Positions 7,728 through 15,374 of a DNA stretch of 18,123 nt are shown here, in pieces; the stretch's first letter is position 1; every line of letters starts with the position of its first letter. The notes under the pieces are model-generated. The model did not search any database. It saw only the letters and a program-made list of their open reading frames with translations, and was not told where the DNA came from. The stretch lies in NCBI GenBank assembly GCA_947174975.1, contig CAMWLA010000009.1:1-18123 (forward strand), given 5' to 3'. The DNA comes from an uncultured Clostridia bacterium. Lineage in GTDB: Bacteria > Bacillota > Clostridia > Christensenellales > Borkfalkiaceae. A program made the translations under genes and the position numbers.

Positions 7728-8944
7728 ATTACGCTGTAAAAAACATCTACGGCAAAACTAACGGCAAAACGGTTACCGTAAGCGTGCCGGGGTCGAAATC
7801 TATAACCGCGCGGGCAATGCTTATTGCCGCCATTTGCGAGGGGTCAAGCACGCTGTACGGCGCGCAGTTTTCCGACGACTGCGAAACGTTTTTAAACTGC
7901 TTATCTCAGCTTGGAATAGAATACGTGCGCGAAGGCACCACCTTAAAAATTCAAGGCTCCGGCGGAAAACCTCCAAAGAAAAAAGCCGGGCTTTACGTCG
8001 GCAGTGCGGGAACGGCGGCGCGGTTTTTACCCGCCTTTTTGGCGTTTTGCGACGGCGAATATTCACTCACTTGTTCAAAACAGATGGAAAACCGCCCGAT
8101 AGCGTCGCTTATAAATTCCCTTAAAAGCGTAGGCGCGCAGTTTACTTTCCCCGAAAAGGAAAATTCATATCCCTTTATAATAAGGGGCACCCAAAACGCA
8201 AATACTGATATAGAGGTAGATATCGGCGAAAGCAGCCAGTTTCTGTCCGCGCTTTTAATTTCCGCGGTTTGCGCGAAAAAGCCGATAAATATCAAGGTTA
8301 ACGGAACTCACGGCCGCGACTATATAGATATGACGTTAAATACTATGTGGTCGTTCGGCGTAAACGTTGAGGAAACGGAAGCAGGTTTTACGGTTGAGGG
8401 CGCGTATAGCCCCAAGCGTTACCATATCGAACCCGACGTTTCGGCGGCTTGCTATTTTTACGCAATGAATAAAATTTTGGGCACCGATATACAAGTTAAC
8501 GGCATTATGCCCCACAGTATGCAAGGCGATATCAAGTTCATTAATCTTTTAAAGAACTTTGACGGTGGAAAGGTCGATATGAGCTCCTTTTCCGACCAAG
8601 CTCTAACGCTTGCGGCAATTGCGCCTTATTTTAAAAACCCTACCGAAATTATCGGCATTGCACATATTCGCAAACAAGAGTGCGATAGAATCCGCGCCAT
8701 CGTGGAAAATCTTACGGCAATGGGCGTTAAATGCGAAGAGAGGGCGGACGGAGTTAAAATTTACCCTTCCGCACCCAAGCCCGCGCATATAAACACATTC
8801 GGCGACCACAGAGTCGCAATGAGCTTTGCTTTGACGGGGCTTAGGGCGGACGGCATAATTATCGATAACGCCGAGGTCTGCTCTAAGACGTTCAAAGACT
8901 ATTTCGAGGTATTAGGAAGCGTCACAGAAAAACTTACCGTGTAA
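7724..8944 (+). CDS. aroA: 3-phosphoshikimate 1-carboxyvinyltransferase (EPSP synthase)
   Basis: Transfers the enolpyruvyl group of PEP to shikimate-3-phosphate, the sixth step of the shikimate pathway leading to chorismate, aromatic amino acids and prephenate. The 406-residue product carries the family landmarks in order: VPGSKSITAR (21-30; K25, S26 and R30 bind substrate), SAGTAARF (94-101; usually NAGT), NRPIASL (123-129), GESSQFLSALLIS (168-180), THGRDYIDMT (195-204), SDQALTLA (290-297; D291 aligns with the catalytic Asp), RKQECDR (316-322; E319 aligns with the catalytic Glu) and GDHRVAMSF (360-368). It is slightly shorter than the usual 425-450 residues. ATGA overlap with trhP implies translational coupling. 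No other aromatic-pathway gene is in the window, so the gene is detached from any aro cluster visible here. Confidence 0.95.
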   Translation: MNYAVKNIYGKTNGKTVTVSVPGSKSITARAMLIAAICEGSSTLYGAQFSDDCETFLNCLSQLGIEYVREGTTLKIQGSGGKPPKKKAGLYVGSAGTAARFLPAFLAFCDGEYSLTCSKQMENRPIASLINSLKSVGAQFTFPEKENSYPFIIRGTQNANTDIEVDIGESSQFLSALLISAVCAKKPINIKVNGTHGRDYIDMTLNTMWSFGVNVEETEAGFTVEGAYSPKRYHIEPDVSAACYFYAMNKILGTDIQVNGIMPHSMQGDIKFINLLKNFDGGKVDMSSFSDQALTLAAIAPYFKNPTEIIGIAHIRKQECDRIRAIVENLTAMGVKCEERADGVKIYPSAPKPAHINTFGDHRVAMSFALTGLRADGIIIDNAEVCSKTFKDYFEVLGSVTEKLTV

Positions 8945-8949
8945 TATAT

Positions 8950-10257
8950 ATGGAAAGAATAATAATTCATTCTGATCTGAATAATTTTTACGCTTCGGTG
9001 GAAAGGAAGCTTAATCCCGAACTTTTGGGCAAGCCCGTTGCGGTTTGCGGGGATAAGGAGTCAAGGCACGGCATAGTGCTTGCCAAAAGCGAAGAGGCGA
9101 AAAAATTCGGCGTAAAAACTGCCGAGCCTATCTGGCAAGCGCAGCGCAAATGCCCGAATCTGATTATCGTTCCGCCCCACTTTGATACCTATATTCAGTA
9201 TTCCAAAAAGGTACGCGCAATCTACGCGCGGTATACCGATTTAATAGAGAGCTACGGCATTGACGAGTGCTGGCTGGATATCAGCACAAGCACTCTTCTT
9301 TTTCCCGAATACGAAGGGGAAAAGTATATCGAGCGCGACGGCGAAAAATTCTATTCCGACGGGTTTTTAACCCACCTCGGCGATACTATCCGCAACGCCG
9401 TAAAAAATGAACTTGAAGTTACGGTTTCTTGCGGAGTGTCCTTTAATAAGGTGTTTGCAAAGCTGGGTTCCGACTTAAAAAAGCCCGACGGTACTTCGGT
9501 AATCTCAAAGGCGAATTACAAGCAGACTATTTACGGCTTGCCCGTCGAAGATTTGCTTTACGTCGGCAAAAGCACTAAGCAGAAGCTGTACGCAATGGGC
9601 TTGAACACGATAGGAAGGTTAGCGCAAGCCGACGAAGATATTCTTGTCAAGGAATTCGGCAAAGTAGGGCGCAACCTTTCAAAAAACGCGCGCGGCGAGG
9701 ATAACGAACCAGTCCGCCATATGGACGATAAGCGCGAAATGAAGTCGATAGGCAATTCAAGCACGTATAGGGCGGATATAACCGATCTGCATACCGTAAA
9801 GCGCAATTTATATGTACTTTCGGAAAGCGTTGCTTCCCGCCTACGCGAGTCGGGGCAAGGGCTTGCCGATACGGTTCACCTTTGGGTGCGCTACGCAGAT
9901 TTTACCGATTTTTCCGTTCAGACGAAAGTCAGACATACCGCGCTGTGCGGCGAAATCGCACAGCATGCGTATAATCTGTTTTTAAATAACGTAAACCCGC
10001 CGTTCAAAATCCGTGCGCTCGGCGTTACGGTTTCGGGCTTCGATAACGCCGCTTCGCAGATAACCTACGACGAGGCGTGCGGAAATTATAAAAAGCGCGA
10101 AGCGGTGGAGCGGTGCGTGGACGAGATTAGAAAGAAGCACGGCTACAACAAGCTGCAGCGCGGAATAGTTGCTGAAGTTCCCGAGGATATGAATACCGAC
10201 GTGAAAGCTACGCATCTTATAAAACCCGCAAAAATCGATTATCCGGAAGAAGATTAA
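8950..10257 (+). CDS. dinB: DNA polymerase IV (Y-family translesion polymerase)
   Basis: An error-prone Y-family polymerase of 435 residues. The catalytic residues are D9 (IIHSDLNNFYASVE) and the D105-E106 pair (YGIDECWLD). Y14 aligns with the steric-gate Phe13 of E. coli DinB. TVSCGVSFNKVFAKLGSD (158-175), KPDGT (178-182), the helix-hairpin-helix LYVGKSTKQKLYAMGL (203-218) and KSIGNSSTY (265-273) follow, then the little-finger domain to about 405. Residues 117-140 look like a charged insert relative to E. coli DinB. I see no canonical clamp-binding QLxLF peptide at the end. The start lies 5 bases after the aroA stop, with no Shine-Dalgarno sequence (upstream is TAATATAT), so re-initiation is likely. 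No LexA-type site is apparent in front of it. Confidence 0.94.
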   Translation: MERIIIHSDLNNFYASVERKLNPELLGKPVAVCGDKESRHGIVLAKSEEAKKFGVKTAEPIWQAQRKCPNLIIVPPHFDTYIQYSKKVRAIYARYTDLIESYGIDECWLDISTSTLLFPEYEGEKYIERDGEKFYSDGFLTHLGDTIRNAVKNELEVTVSCGVSFNKVFAKLGSDLKKPDGTSVISKANYKQTIYGLPVEDLLYVGKSTKQKLYAMGLNTIGRLAQADEDILVKEFGKVGRNLSKNARGEDNEPVRHMDDKREMKSIGNSSTYRADITDLHTVKRNLYVLSESVASRLRESGQGLADTVHLWVRYADFTDFSVQTKVRHTALCGEIAQHAYNLFLNNVNPPFKIRALGVTVSGFDNAASQITYDEACGNYKKREAVERCVDEIRKKHGYNKLQRGIVAEVPEDMNTDVKATHLIKPAKIDYPEED

Positions 10258-10263
10258 CCTATT

Positions 10264-10269
10264 GGAGGG
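10264..10269 (+). promoter_or_regulatory. Ribosome binding site of glnN
   Basis: GGAGGG sits 3 bases before the ATG at 10273, in the 15-base gap after dinB. This is a strong Shine-Dalgarno sequence with short spacing. It contrasts with the absent one in front of dinB and suggests glnN is translated independently and well. Confidence 0.7.
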
Positions 10270-10272
10270 AAT

Positions 10273-12354
10273 ATGAATTTACCCGAAATATTCGCAGAAA
10301 ACGTCTTTTCCGACGCGGTACAGAAAGAAACTCTGCCTACCGAAGTGTACAAAGCCTTAAGAGAGACTATCGAAGCGGGAAAAACGCTTGATATATCTAT
10401 TGCTGGAACGGTAGCTTCGGCTATGAAAAAATGGGCGGTGTCCAAGGGCGCAACCCACTATACTCACTGGTTTCAACCGCTTACGGGACTTACCGCGGAA
10501 AAGCACGAAAGTTTTATAGAAAAAGAGGGCGACGGCGTGATTATGCGCCTTACCGGCAAAAGCCTAATAGTAGGCGAGTCGGACGCGTCAAGCTTCCCTT
10601 CGGGCGGTTCGCGTGCAACGCACATGGCGCGCGGTTATACCGCGTGGGACCCGACTTCGCCCGCGTTCGTACGTGAAGGAACACTCTACATACCTACCGT
10701 TTTCGTTTCATACACCGGCGAAACTCTCGATAACAAAGCGCCTCTGCTTCGTTCTATGAACGCACTTGACAAGCAAGCGAAAAGGCTTTTAAAGCTTTTT
10801 GAAATAGACTGCAAAAAAGTATCCTGCACAGTCGGACCCGAACAAGAATATTTCCTAATTGATGAAGAGCAATATTTAAAGCGCAAGGACTTGCGCCTTA
10901 CCGGTAGAACGCTGTTCGGTGCGAACGTGGCGCGCGGGCAAGAGCTTGAAGATAATTACTACGGCGCGTTAAAGCCCCGTGTTGCGGCGTTTATGCGCGA
11001 TTTGGATAACGAGCTTTGGCGTTACGGCGTGACAAGCAAAACAAAGCACAACGAGGTTGCGCCATCTCAGCACGAAATGGCGCCTATCTATTCGACTGTG
11101 AATACCGCGGTAGACGCGAATATGCTGACGATGGAAATTATGCAGTGCGTTGCCAAAAAGCATCACCTCGTATGCCTTTTGCACGAAAAGCCGTTCAGAG
11201 GCATAAACGGAAGCGGCAAGCATAATAACTGGTCGCTTACGACGGATAAGGGTTTCAACCTTTTAGACCCCGGTTTATCGCCCGAAAACAATACGTTTTT
11301 TAAGCTTGTTTTAACGGCGGTAATCAAGGCGGTTGACGACTATCAAGGTATCTTGCGCGCTTCTATCGCGTCTGCGGGCAACGACCACAGACTGGGCGCT
11401 GACGAAGCCCCGCCCGCGATAATGTCCGTGTATCTCGGCGATCAGCTGGGAGCTATGGTTGACTGCATTGTAAAGGGTGAAAATTACGTTGCGCCCAAGT
11501 CGGCGCAAACTTCGATAGGCGTACCCGAAAGTCCCATTTTCCCCAAGGACGCTACCGACAGAAACAGAACGTCGCCGTTTGCATTCACGGGCAACAAATT
11601 CGAGTTCAGAAGCTTAGGTTCGCAAGCTAACGTAGCCGAAGCGAATATCTGTCTCAATACTATCGTTGCAGATGCGTTCGGGCAGTTCGCCGACGAGCTT
11701 GAGGGCAAAAATGATATTGAAAAAGCTGCATGCGAAATCGTTTCGCGTGAATTGAAAAAGCACTACCGCATAATTTACAACCTTGACGGCTACGGCCCCG
11801 AATGGGAGCCGGAAGCCAAAAAGCGCGGACTTTTAAACAACAAGACGACTGCGGACGCCGTACCCGTATGCTACGAGGATGATAATATCGGCGTGTTCGT
11901 AAGGCAAAACGTCTTTACCCGTGAAGAGGCGGTCGCGCGTGCCGATATCAAGCTTGAAAACTACACAAAGATTATAAATATCGAAGCGCTTACAATGATA
12001 GAAATGGCGCGTAGGGAAATTATCCCCGCGGTTTCCGCTTTCATTGAAAAACTGTGCAGCGCGGTTAACGCCAAAAAGAGCGTAAAGGGCAGTCTGCCTT
12101 GTTCGGCGGAAACTAAGCTTATCGACAGATTGTCCTACCTTAACGACACGGCGGACGCGGCGGTTGAAAAGCTCGTTTCGGATTTGAAAGCGGTAAAGAA
12201 AGGCGACATTAAAAAATCGTCTGAGGCAATGGCGCACGTGATAATTCCCGATATGGAAAATTTAAGAAAAGCCGTCGACGAAATGGAAACGCTGACATCT
12301 TCGGAGTTCTGGGCTTTGCCCACTTATTTTGATATTTTGTACAGCGTAAGATAA
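10273..12354 (+). CDS. glnN: Glutamine synthetase type III
   Basis: Makes glutamine from glutamate, ammonia and ATP. The 693-residue length and motifs fit GSIII (about 700 residues), not type I (about 440-470). Landmarks: an N-terminal GSIII-specific region (to about 100), GGSRATHMARGYTAWDP (111-127), VGPEQEYFLID (187-197, metal ligand Glu), KHNEVAPSQHEMAPIY (258-273), KPFRGINGSGKHNNW (306-320), DHRLGADEAPP (371-381), FEFRSLGSQANVA (443-455) and a long helical C-terminal region ending FWALPTYFDILYSVR. It is the last gene before a terminator. GSIII genes are common in Clostridia, Bacteroidota and cyanobacteria. I see no PII, GlnR or NtrC-like gene beside it and no obvious operator in front of it, so its control cannot be read from this window. 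Confidence 0.96.
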   Translation: MNLPEIFAENVFSDAVQKETLPTEVYKALRETIEAGKTLDISIAGTVASAMKKWAVSKGATHYTHWFQPLTGLTAEKHESFIEKEGDGVIMRLTGKSLIVGESDASSFPSGGSRATHMARGYTAWDPTSPAFVREGTLYIPTVFVSYTGETLDNKAPLLRSMNALDKQAKRLLKLFEIDCKKVSCTVGPEQEYFLIDEEQYLKRKDLRLTGRTLFGANVARGQELEDNYYGALKPRVAAFMRDLDNELWRYGVTSKTKHNEVAPSQHEMAPIYSTVNTAVDANMLTMEIMQCVAKKHHLVCLLHEKPFRGINGSGKHNNWSLTTDKGFNLLDPGLSPENNTFFKLVLTAVIKAVDDYQGILRASIASAGNDHRLGADEAPPAIMSVYLGDQLGAMVDCIVKGENYVAPKSAQTSIGVPESPIFPKDATDRNRTSPFAFTGNKFEFRSLGSQANVAEANICLNTIVADAFGQFADELEGKNDIEKAACEIVSRELKKHYRIIYNLDGYGPEWEPEAKKRGLLNNKTTADAVPVCYEDDNIGVFVRQNVFTREEAVARADIKLENYTKIINIEALTMIEMARREIIPAVSAFIEKLCSAVNAKKSVKGSLPCSAETKLIDRLSYLNDTADAAVEKLVSDLKAVKKGDIKKSSEAMAHVIIPDMENLRKAVDEMETLTSSEFWALPTYFDILYSVR

Positions 12355-12385
12355 AAAATAACGCGCCTTTACGGCGCTTATTTTT
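12354..12385 (+). terminator. Intrinsic terminator after glnN
   Basis: AAAAATAA, a bulged C, GCGCC (12363-12367), loop TTTAC, GGCGC (12373-12377), then TTATTTTT. The five-pair GC stem is extended by eight A-T pairs and ends in a T-rich tail. It begins at the last base of the glnN stop codon and closes the six-gene run. Confidence 0.85.
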
Positions 12386-12387
12386 GT

Positions 12388-12416
12388 TTTACAAAATTGT
12401 TAAAAAGTGGTAGACT
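12388..12416 (+). promoter_or_regulatory. Candidate promoter for the ClC-purA unit
   Basis: TTTACA (12388-12393) matches the -35 consensus at 5 of 6 bases. A 17-base spacer follows, then TAGACT (12411-12416), 4 of 6 for the -10, preceded by an extended -10 TG at 12408-12409. It sits directly after the glnN terminator, where a new promoter is needed. The expected start of transcription is near 12422-12424, at the ATG of the ClC gene, so the message would have little or no leader. Confidence 0.45.
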
Positions 12417-12423
12417 GTATTTG

Positions 12424-14055
12424 ATGAATAAAGAGAAGCTAAAGAAAAATTTAAGACTGTTTGCGGATAACGGCGTTAACCTCGTTTTATTAAGTTTACT
12501 TACGGGACTTTTCTCGGGCGTCGTCGTTACCTTTTACAATATTTTGGCGCATATCGGTGAGGAAACCTCGGTAGAGCTGTATTCGCTTTTAAGAGATAAT
12601 CCCGCATTTATTCCGCTGCTGTTTTTAGGACTTGCGGCGGGCGCGCTGGTTATCGGAACTTTCGTAAGGTTCGTGCCTATGATACGCGGAAGCGGTATTC
12701 CGCAGATAGAGGGCGCGGCGCGCGGTATTATCCGCTTTAAGTGGTACGTAACAATGTGCTCGATGTTCGCGGCGTCGCTTGCGTGCATATTCTTAGGACT
12801 TTCCGCTGGCGCGGAAGGACCCTCTTTGGAGATAGGCGGCTGCGCGGGCGAAGCGGTAGGCAAAACGTTAAAGCGCAACCAGATGATAAGGCGTTTGCAG
12901 ATTGCGGGCGGTTCAAGTGCGGGACTTGCCGTTGCGTTCAATGCACCCGTAACGGGTCTGTTTTTCGCAATGGAGGAGGCGTTCCGTTCGTTCTCGCCAC
13001 AGGTGTTTATCTGCGCCGCGCTGAGTATCGTCACCGCGTTGTTTACGCGCAACTCGATTCAGCTTGGAATTTACGGCGAAAAGGGCTTGGGCTTTACTTT
13101 TAATACCTTTTTATTCCCCGACAATTTTTCGTTCATGTACTGCGTGTGGGTGATACCCGCGGCAATTATCGTCGCTTTGGCGGGCGTCGGTTTTTATCAC
13201 GCCGTATTTGCGACCAAAAAACTTTTCAAAAAAATAACTTTCTTTAAAAAGGCGGGCAAATATTTAATTCCCTTCTTGCTTGCGGGCGCGTTCGGACTTA
13301 TTACCGCTTACGCTATGGGCGGCGGTTCTTCGTTCATAAAAGCGCTCGGCACCAACGGCACGGGCGAAATTAAAATAGAAAGTATTTTCGGTATATCGAT
13401 AGTTGCAAGTCTTTTTATCGTATTTATCTTCAAGTATATCGCGGGCGTGCTTGCAATGGGTTGCGGCGTTCCTTGCGGCGTGTTCATTCCTATGCTTGCA
13501 ATGGGCGCGGGACTCGGCGCAATACTTTCGATAGCGTTCATGAAGATGGGTATGGACCCTAAATTCTGCGACTGCTTTATAATTATTTGTATGTCGGTAT
13601 TCTTCACAACCATAGTAAAAGCGCCCATTACGGGCATCGTTATGGTGTTCGAGCTTACCGGTCAGTTTACAAATTTCTTACCCGTGCTTTTAGGCGTTGC
13701 CATCGGCTATCTTTTGAGTATGCTTTTCAAGCTTGAACCCATTTACGAAAAGAATTTAGATGGCTTCATTGCAGAAGAAAAGCTTTACGAAAACGTGAAG
13801 AAGGAGCGCGTCACCGTTACCGTTCAGCCCCATTCCAAGGCGGATATGAACAAGGTGCGCTCGATTATCTGGCCGACGAACGGACTCGTCGTCGAAGTTA
13901 CCACGGCGGACGGAACAACTATCGTTCCCGACGGCGAATACACGTTTAATGCGGGCGACACGTTAGTGTTCGAATGCGAAACGGATTCCGTTGAAGAGTT
14001 GTACGGCTATCTCTATGCAATAGTCGGAAAACCCGAAAAGAGAGAGGAGGACTAA
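12424..14055 (+). CDS. ClC-family chloride transporter with C-terminal TrkA-C (RCK-C) domain
   Basis: An integral membrane ClC protein of 543 residues moving chloride, possibly exchanging it for protons. Landmarks, counted from ATG 12424: GSGIPQIEG (89-97; S90 aligns with chloride-binding Ser107 of E. coli ClcA), GAEGPSLEIG (129-138; E131 is the gating Glu), GSSAGLAVAFNAPVTG (163-178), MEEAF (E185 aligns with the proton Glu203, favouring an antiporter) and GCGVPCGVFIPMLAMGAGLG (346-365). Many hydrophobic helices run to about 435. Residues 460-536 form a TrkA-C-like domain (EVTTADGTTIVPDGEYTFNAGD in two blocks, 491-511), which in relatives may bind a ligand. An upstream in-frame TTG at 12397 would add nine residues, but neither start has a convincing Shine-Dalgarno sequence, and TTG 12397 lies inside the candidate promoter spacer, so ATG 12424 is preferred. 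The usual GREGP/GKEGP reads GAEGP. Confidence 0.92.
   Translation: MNKEKLKKNLRLFADNGVNLVLLSLLTGLFSGVVVTFYNILAHIGEETSVELYSLLRDNPAFIPLLFLGLAAGALVIGTFVRFVPMIRGSGIPQIEGAARGIIRFKWYVTMCSMFAASLACIFLGLSAGAEGPSLEIGGCAGEAVGKTLKRNQMIRRLQIAGGSSAGLAVAFNAPVTGLFFAMEEAFRSFSPQVFICAALSIVTALFTRNSIQLGIYGEKGLGFTFNTFLFPDNFSFMYCVWVIPAAIIVALAGVGFYHAVFATKKLFKKITFFKKAGKYLIPFLLAGAFGLITAYAMGGGSSFIKALGTNGTGEIKIESIFGISIVASLFIVFIFKYIAGVLAMGCGVPCGVFIPMLAMGAGLGAILSIAFMKMGMDPKFCDCFIIICMSVFFTTIVKAPITGIVMVFELTGQFTNFLPVLLGVAIGYLLSMLFKLEPIYEKNLDGFIAEEKLYENVKKERVTVTVQPHSKADMNKVRSIIWPTNGLVVEVTTADGTTIVPDGEYTFNAGDTLVFECETDSVEELYGYLYAIVGKPEKREED
14045..14050 (+). promoter_or_regulatory. Ribosome binding site of purA
   Basis: AGGAGG lies inside the last codons of the ClC gene, 6 bases before ATG 14057. 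A consensus Shine-Dalgarno sequence at good spacing fixes this start. Confidence 0.85.
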
Positions 14056-14056
14056 A

Positions 14057-15337
14057 ATGCTGACGGCTGTATGCGGAATTAACTGGGGTGACGAAGGCAA
14101 GGGCAGAATGGTCGATTTGCTTTCCGAAAACTATGATATCGTTTGCCGCTATCAAGGCGGAAACAATGCGGGTCATACGGTAGTAAACGACAAGGGCAAG
14201 TTCATTTTAAACCTTATGCCGTCGGGTATTTTAAGAGATAACGTCGTATGCGTAATGGGTACGGGAATGGTTATCGATTTAAAGCACCTCTTTGAAGAAA
14301 TCGGAAGACTTAAAAGTGCGGGAATTTCCATTACCCCCGAAAACTTAAAAATCAGCGACAAGGCAATTATCACAATGCCTTACAACGTGTTGCAGGATAT
14401 AATGGAAGAGGATAGGCTTGAAAAAGCAACCGGCAAGCCCTACGGCTCAACGCGTAGAGGAATTGCGCCCGTGTACGCCGACAAGTATATGAAAAAGGCG
14501 TTCCGCATGGGCGAGCTTTTGGATTTGCAGCGGTTATATAAAAGGCTTCCAGATATCCTCGAATGGAAAAATATGACCATTAAGGCTTACGGCTTCGAGC
14601 CGGTTAAAGCCGAAGAAATGATAAATTATTTTGAAACCTACGGCAAGCCCCTTGCAAAATTCGTGACGGATACGGGTATCTATCTGAACGAGGCGGCAGC
14701 ATCGGGCAAAAACATTATGTTCGAAGCCCAGTTGGGCGCGCTGCGCGATATAGATTACGGTATAGTTCCCTATACTTCGTCGTCGTCGACGATTGCCGCG
14801 TACGCACCTATCGGGGCGGGCGTTCCCAATTTAAAGCTTACAAAGACGTTAGGCATAATGAAGGCTTATTCAAGCTGCGTAGGCGAGGGACCCTTTACTT
14901 GCGAGTACTTCGGCGAAAAAGCGGAGAAGCTTCGCGAGTTAGGTAAAGAATACGGCGCTGCAACCGGCAGAGCGAGAAGGGTGGGGCCCTTCGACGTCGT
15001 TGCTTCGCGCTACGGCATACGCTGTCAAGGCGCGGATGAAATTGCGCTTACCAAGCTTGACATTCTGGACGGCTTGGAAGAAATAGAAATCTGCACGCAT
15101 TACGAGCTTGACGGAAAAATAATAGACGAGTTTCCGTTTACCGACGTTTTGGACGACTGCAAGCCCGTGTTTGAAAAAGTAAAGGGTTGGCATAAAGATT
15201 TGTCGAAGTGCAGAAAAAAGCAGGATCTGCCCAAAGAAGCTTTGGAATATATCCGTCTTTTGGAAAAGCTGTGTAACTGTAAAATTAAATACGTGTCGGT
15301 CGGTGCCGAGCGTGACGCGTTCATAAAAATGTATTAA
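14057..15337 (+). CDS. purA: Adenylosuccinate synthetase
   Basis: Joins IMP and aspartate using GTP to make adenylosuccinate, the first committed step to AMP. At 426 residues it has the usual length. Catalytic and P-loop residues are kept: WGDEGKG (10-16; D11 is the base) and NAGHT (37-41; H40). Also seen are STRRGIAP (131-138), AATGRARR (301-308), LTKLDILDGL (331-340) and the C-terminal VSVGAERD (413-420). Several canonical blocks differ: FEGAQG reads FEAQLG (222-227), TRVGxGPFPTE reads SSCVGEGPFTCE (272-283), and TGRGIGP reads STRRGIAP. I recall this form from other Clostridia, so it is probably a lineage variant and not decay. It is transcribed with the ClC gene, 1 base after it. A riboswitch or PurR box is not visible because there is no upstream leader. 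Confidence 0.94.
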   Translation: MLTAVCGINWGDEGKGRMVDLLSENYDIVCRYQGGNNAGHTVVNDKGKFILNLMPSGILRDNVVCVMGTGMVIDLKHLFEEIGRLKSAGISITPENLKISDKAIITMPYNVLQDIMEEDRLEKATGKPYGSTRRGIAPVYADKYMKKAFRMGELLDLQRLYKRLPDILEWKNMTIKAYGFEPVKAEEMINYFETYGKPLAKFVTDTGIYLNEAAASGKNIMFEAQLGALRDIDYGIVPYTSSSSTIAAYAPIGAGVPNLKLTKTLGIMKAYSSCVGEGPFTCEYFGEKAEKLRELGKEYGAATGRARRVGPFDVVASRYGIRCQGADEIALTKLDILDGLEEIEICTHYELDGKIIDEFPFTDVLDDCKPVFEKVKGWHKDLSKCRKKQDLPKEALEYIRLLEKLCNCKIKYVSVGAERDAFIKMY

Positions 15338-15370
15338 AAAAAAGGTGTGATTTGAAGTCACACCTTTTTT
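15338..15370. terminator. Bidirectional terminator between purA and the VWA lipoprotein genes
   Basis: AAAAAAGGTGTGA (15338-15350), loop TTTGAAG, TCACACCTTTTTT (15358-15370). The 13-pair stem has A runs on one side and T runs on the other, so it ends transcripts from both directions. It starts right after the purA stop and ends 4 bases before the stop of the convergent minus-strand gene. Confidence 0.92.
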
Positions 15371-15374
15371 GTTT

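Noticed and set aside
8945..8960. A promoter or SOS box in front of dinB (AT-rich TAATATAT).
   Set aside because: Only 5 bases separate aroA and dinB, there is no -35 match at proper spacing and no palindromic LexA-type site; the AT run is too short to support a call.
12397..12423. TTG 12397 as the start of the ClC gene, adding LKSGRLYL before the Met.
   Set aside because: There is no Shine-Dalgarno sequence, it overlaps the spacer of the candidate promoter, and ATG 12424 begins a typical Lys-rich ClC N-terminus. Not fully excluded.
14057..15337. The divergent synthetase could be PurZ, the phage enzyme for 2-aminoadenine synthesis.
   Set aside because: PurZ lacks the catalytic Asp of the GDEGKG loop; this protein keeps WGDEGKG and the NAGH histidine. 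There are no phage genes nearby.
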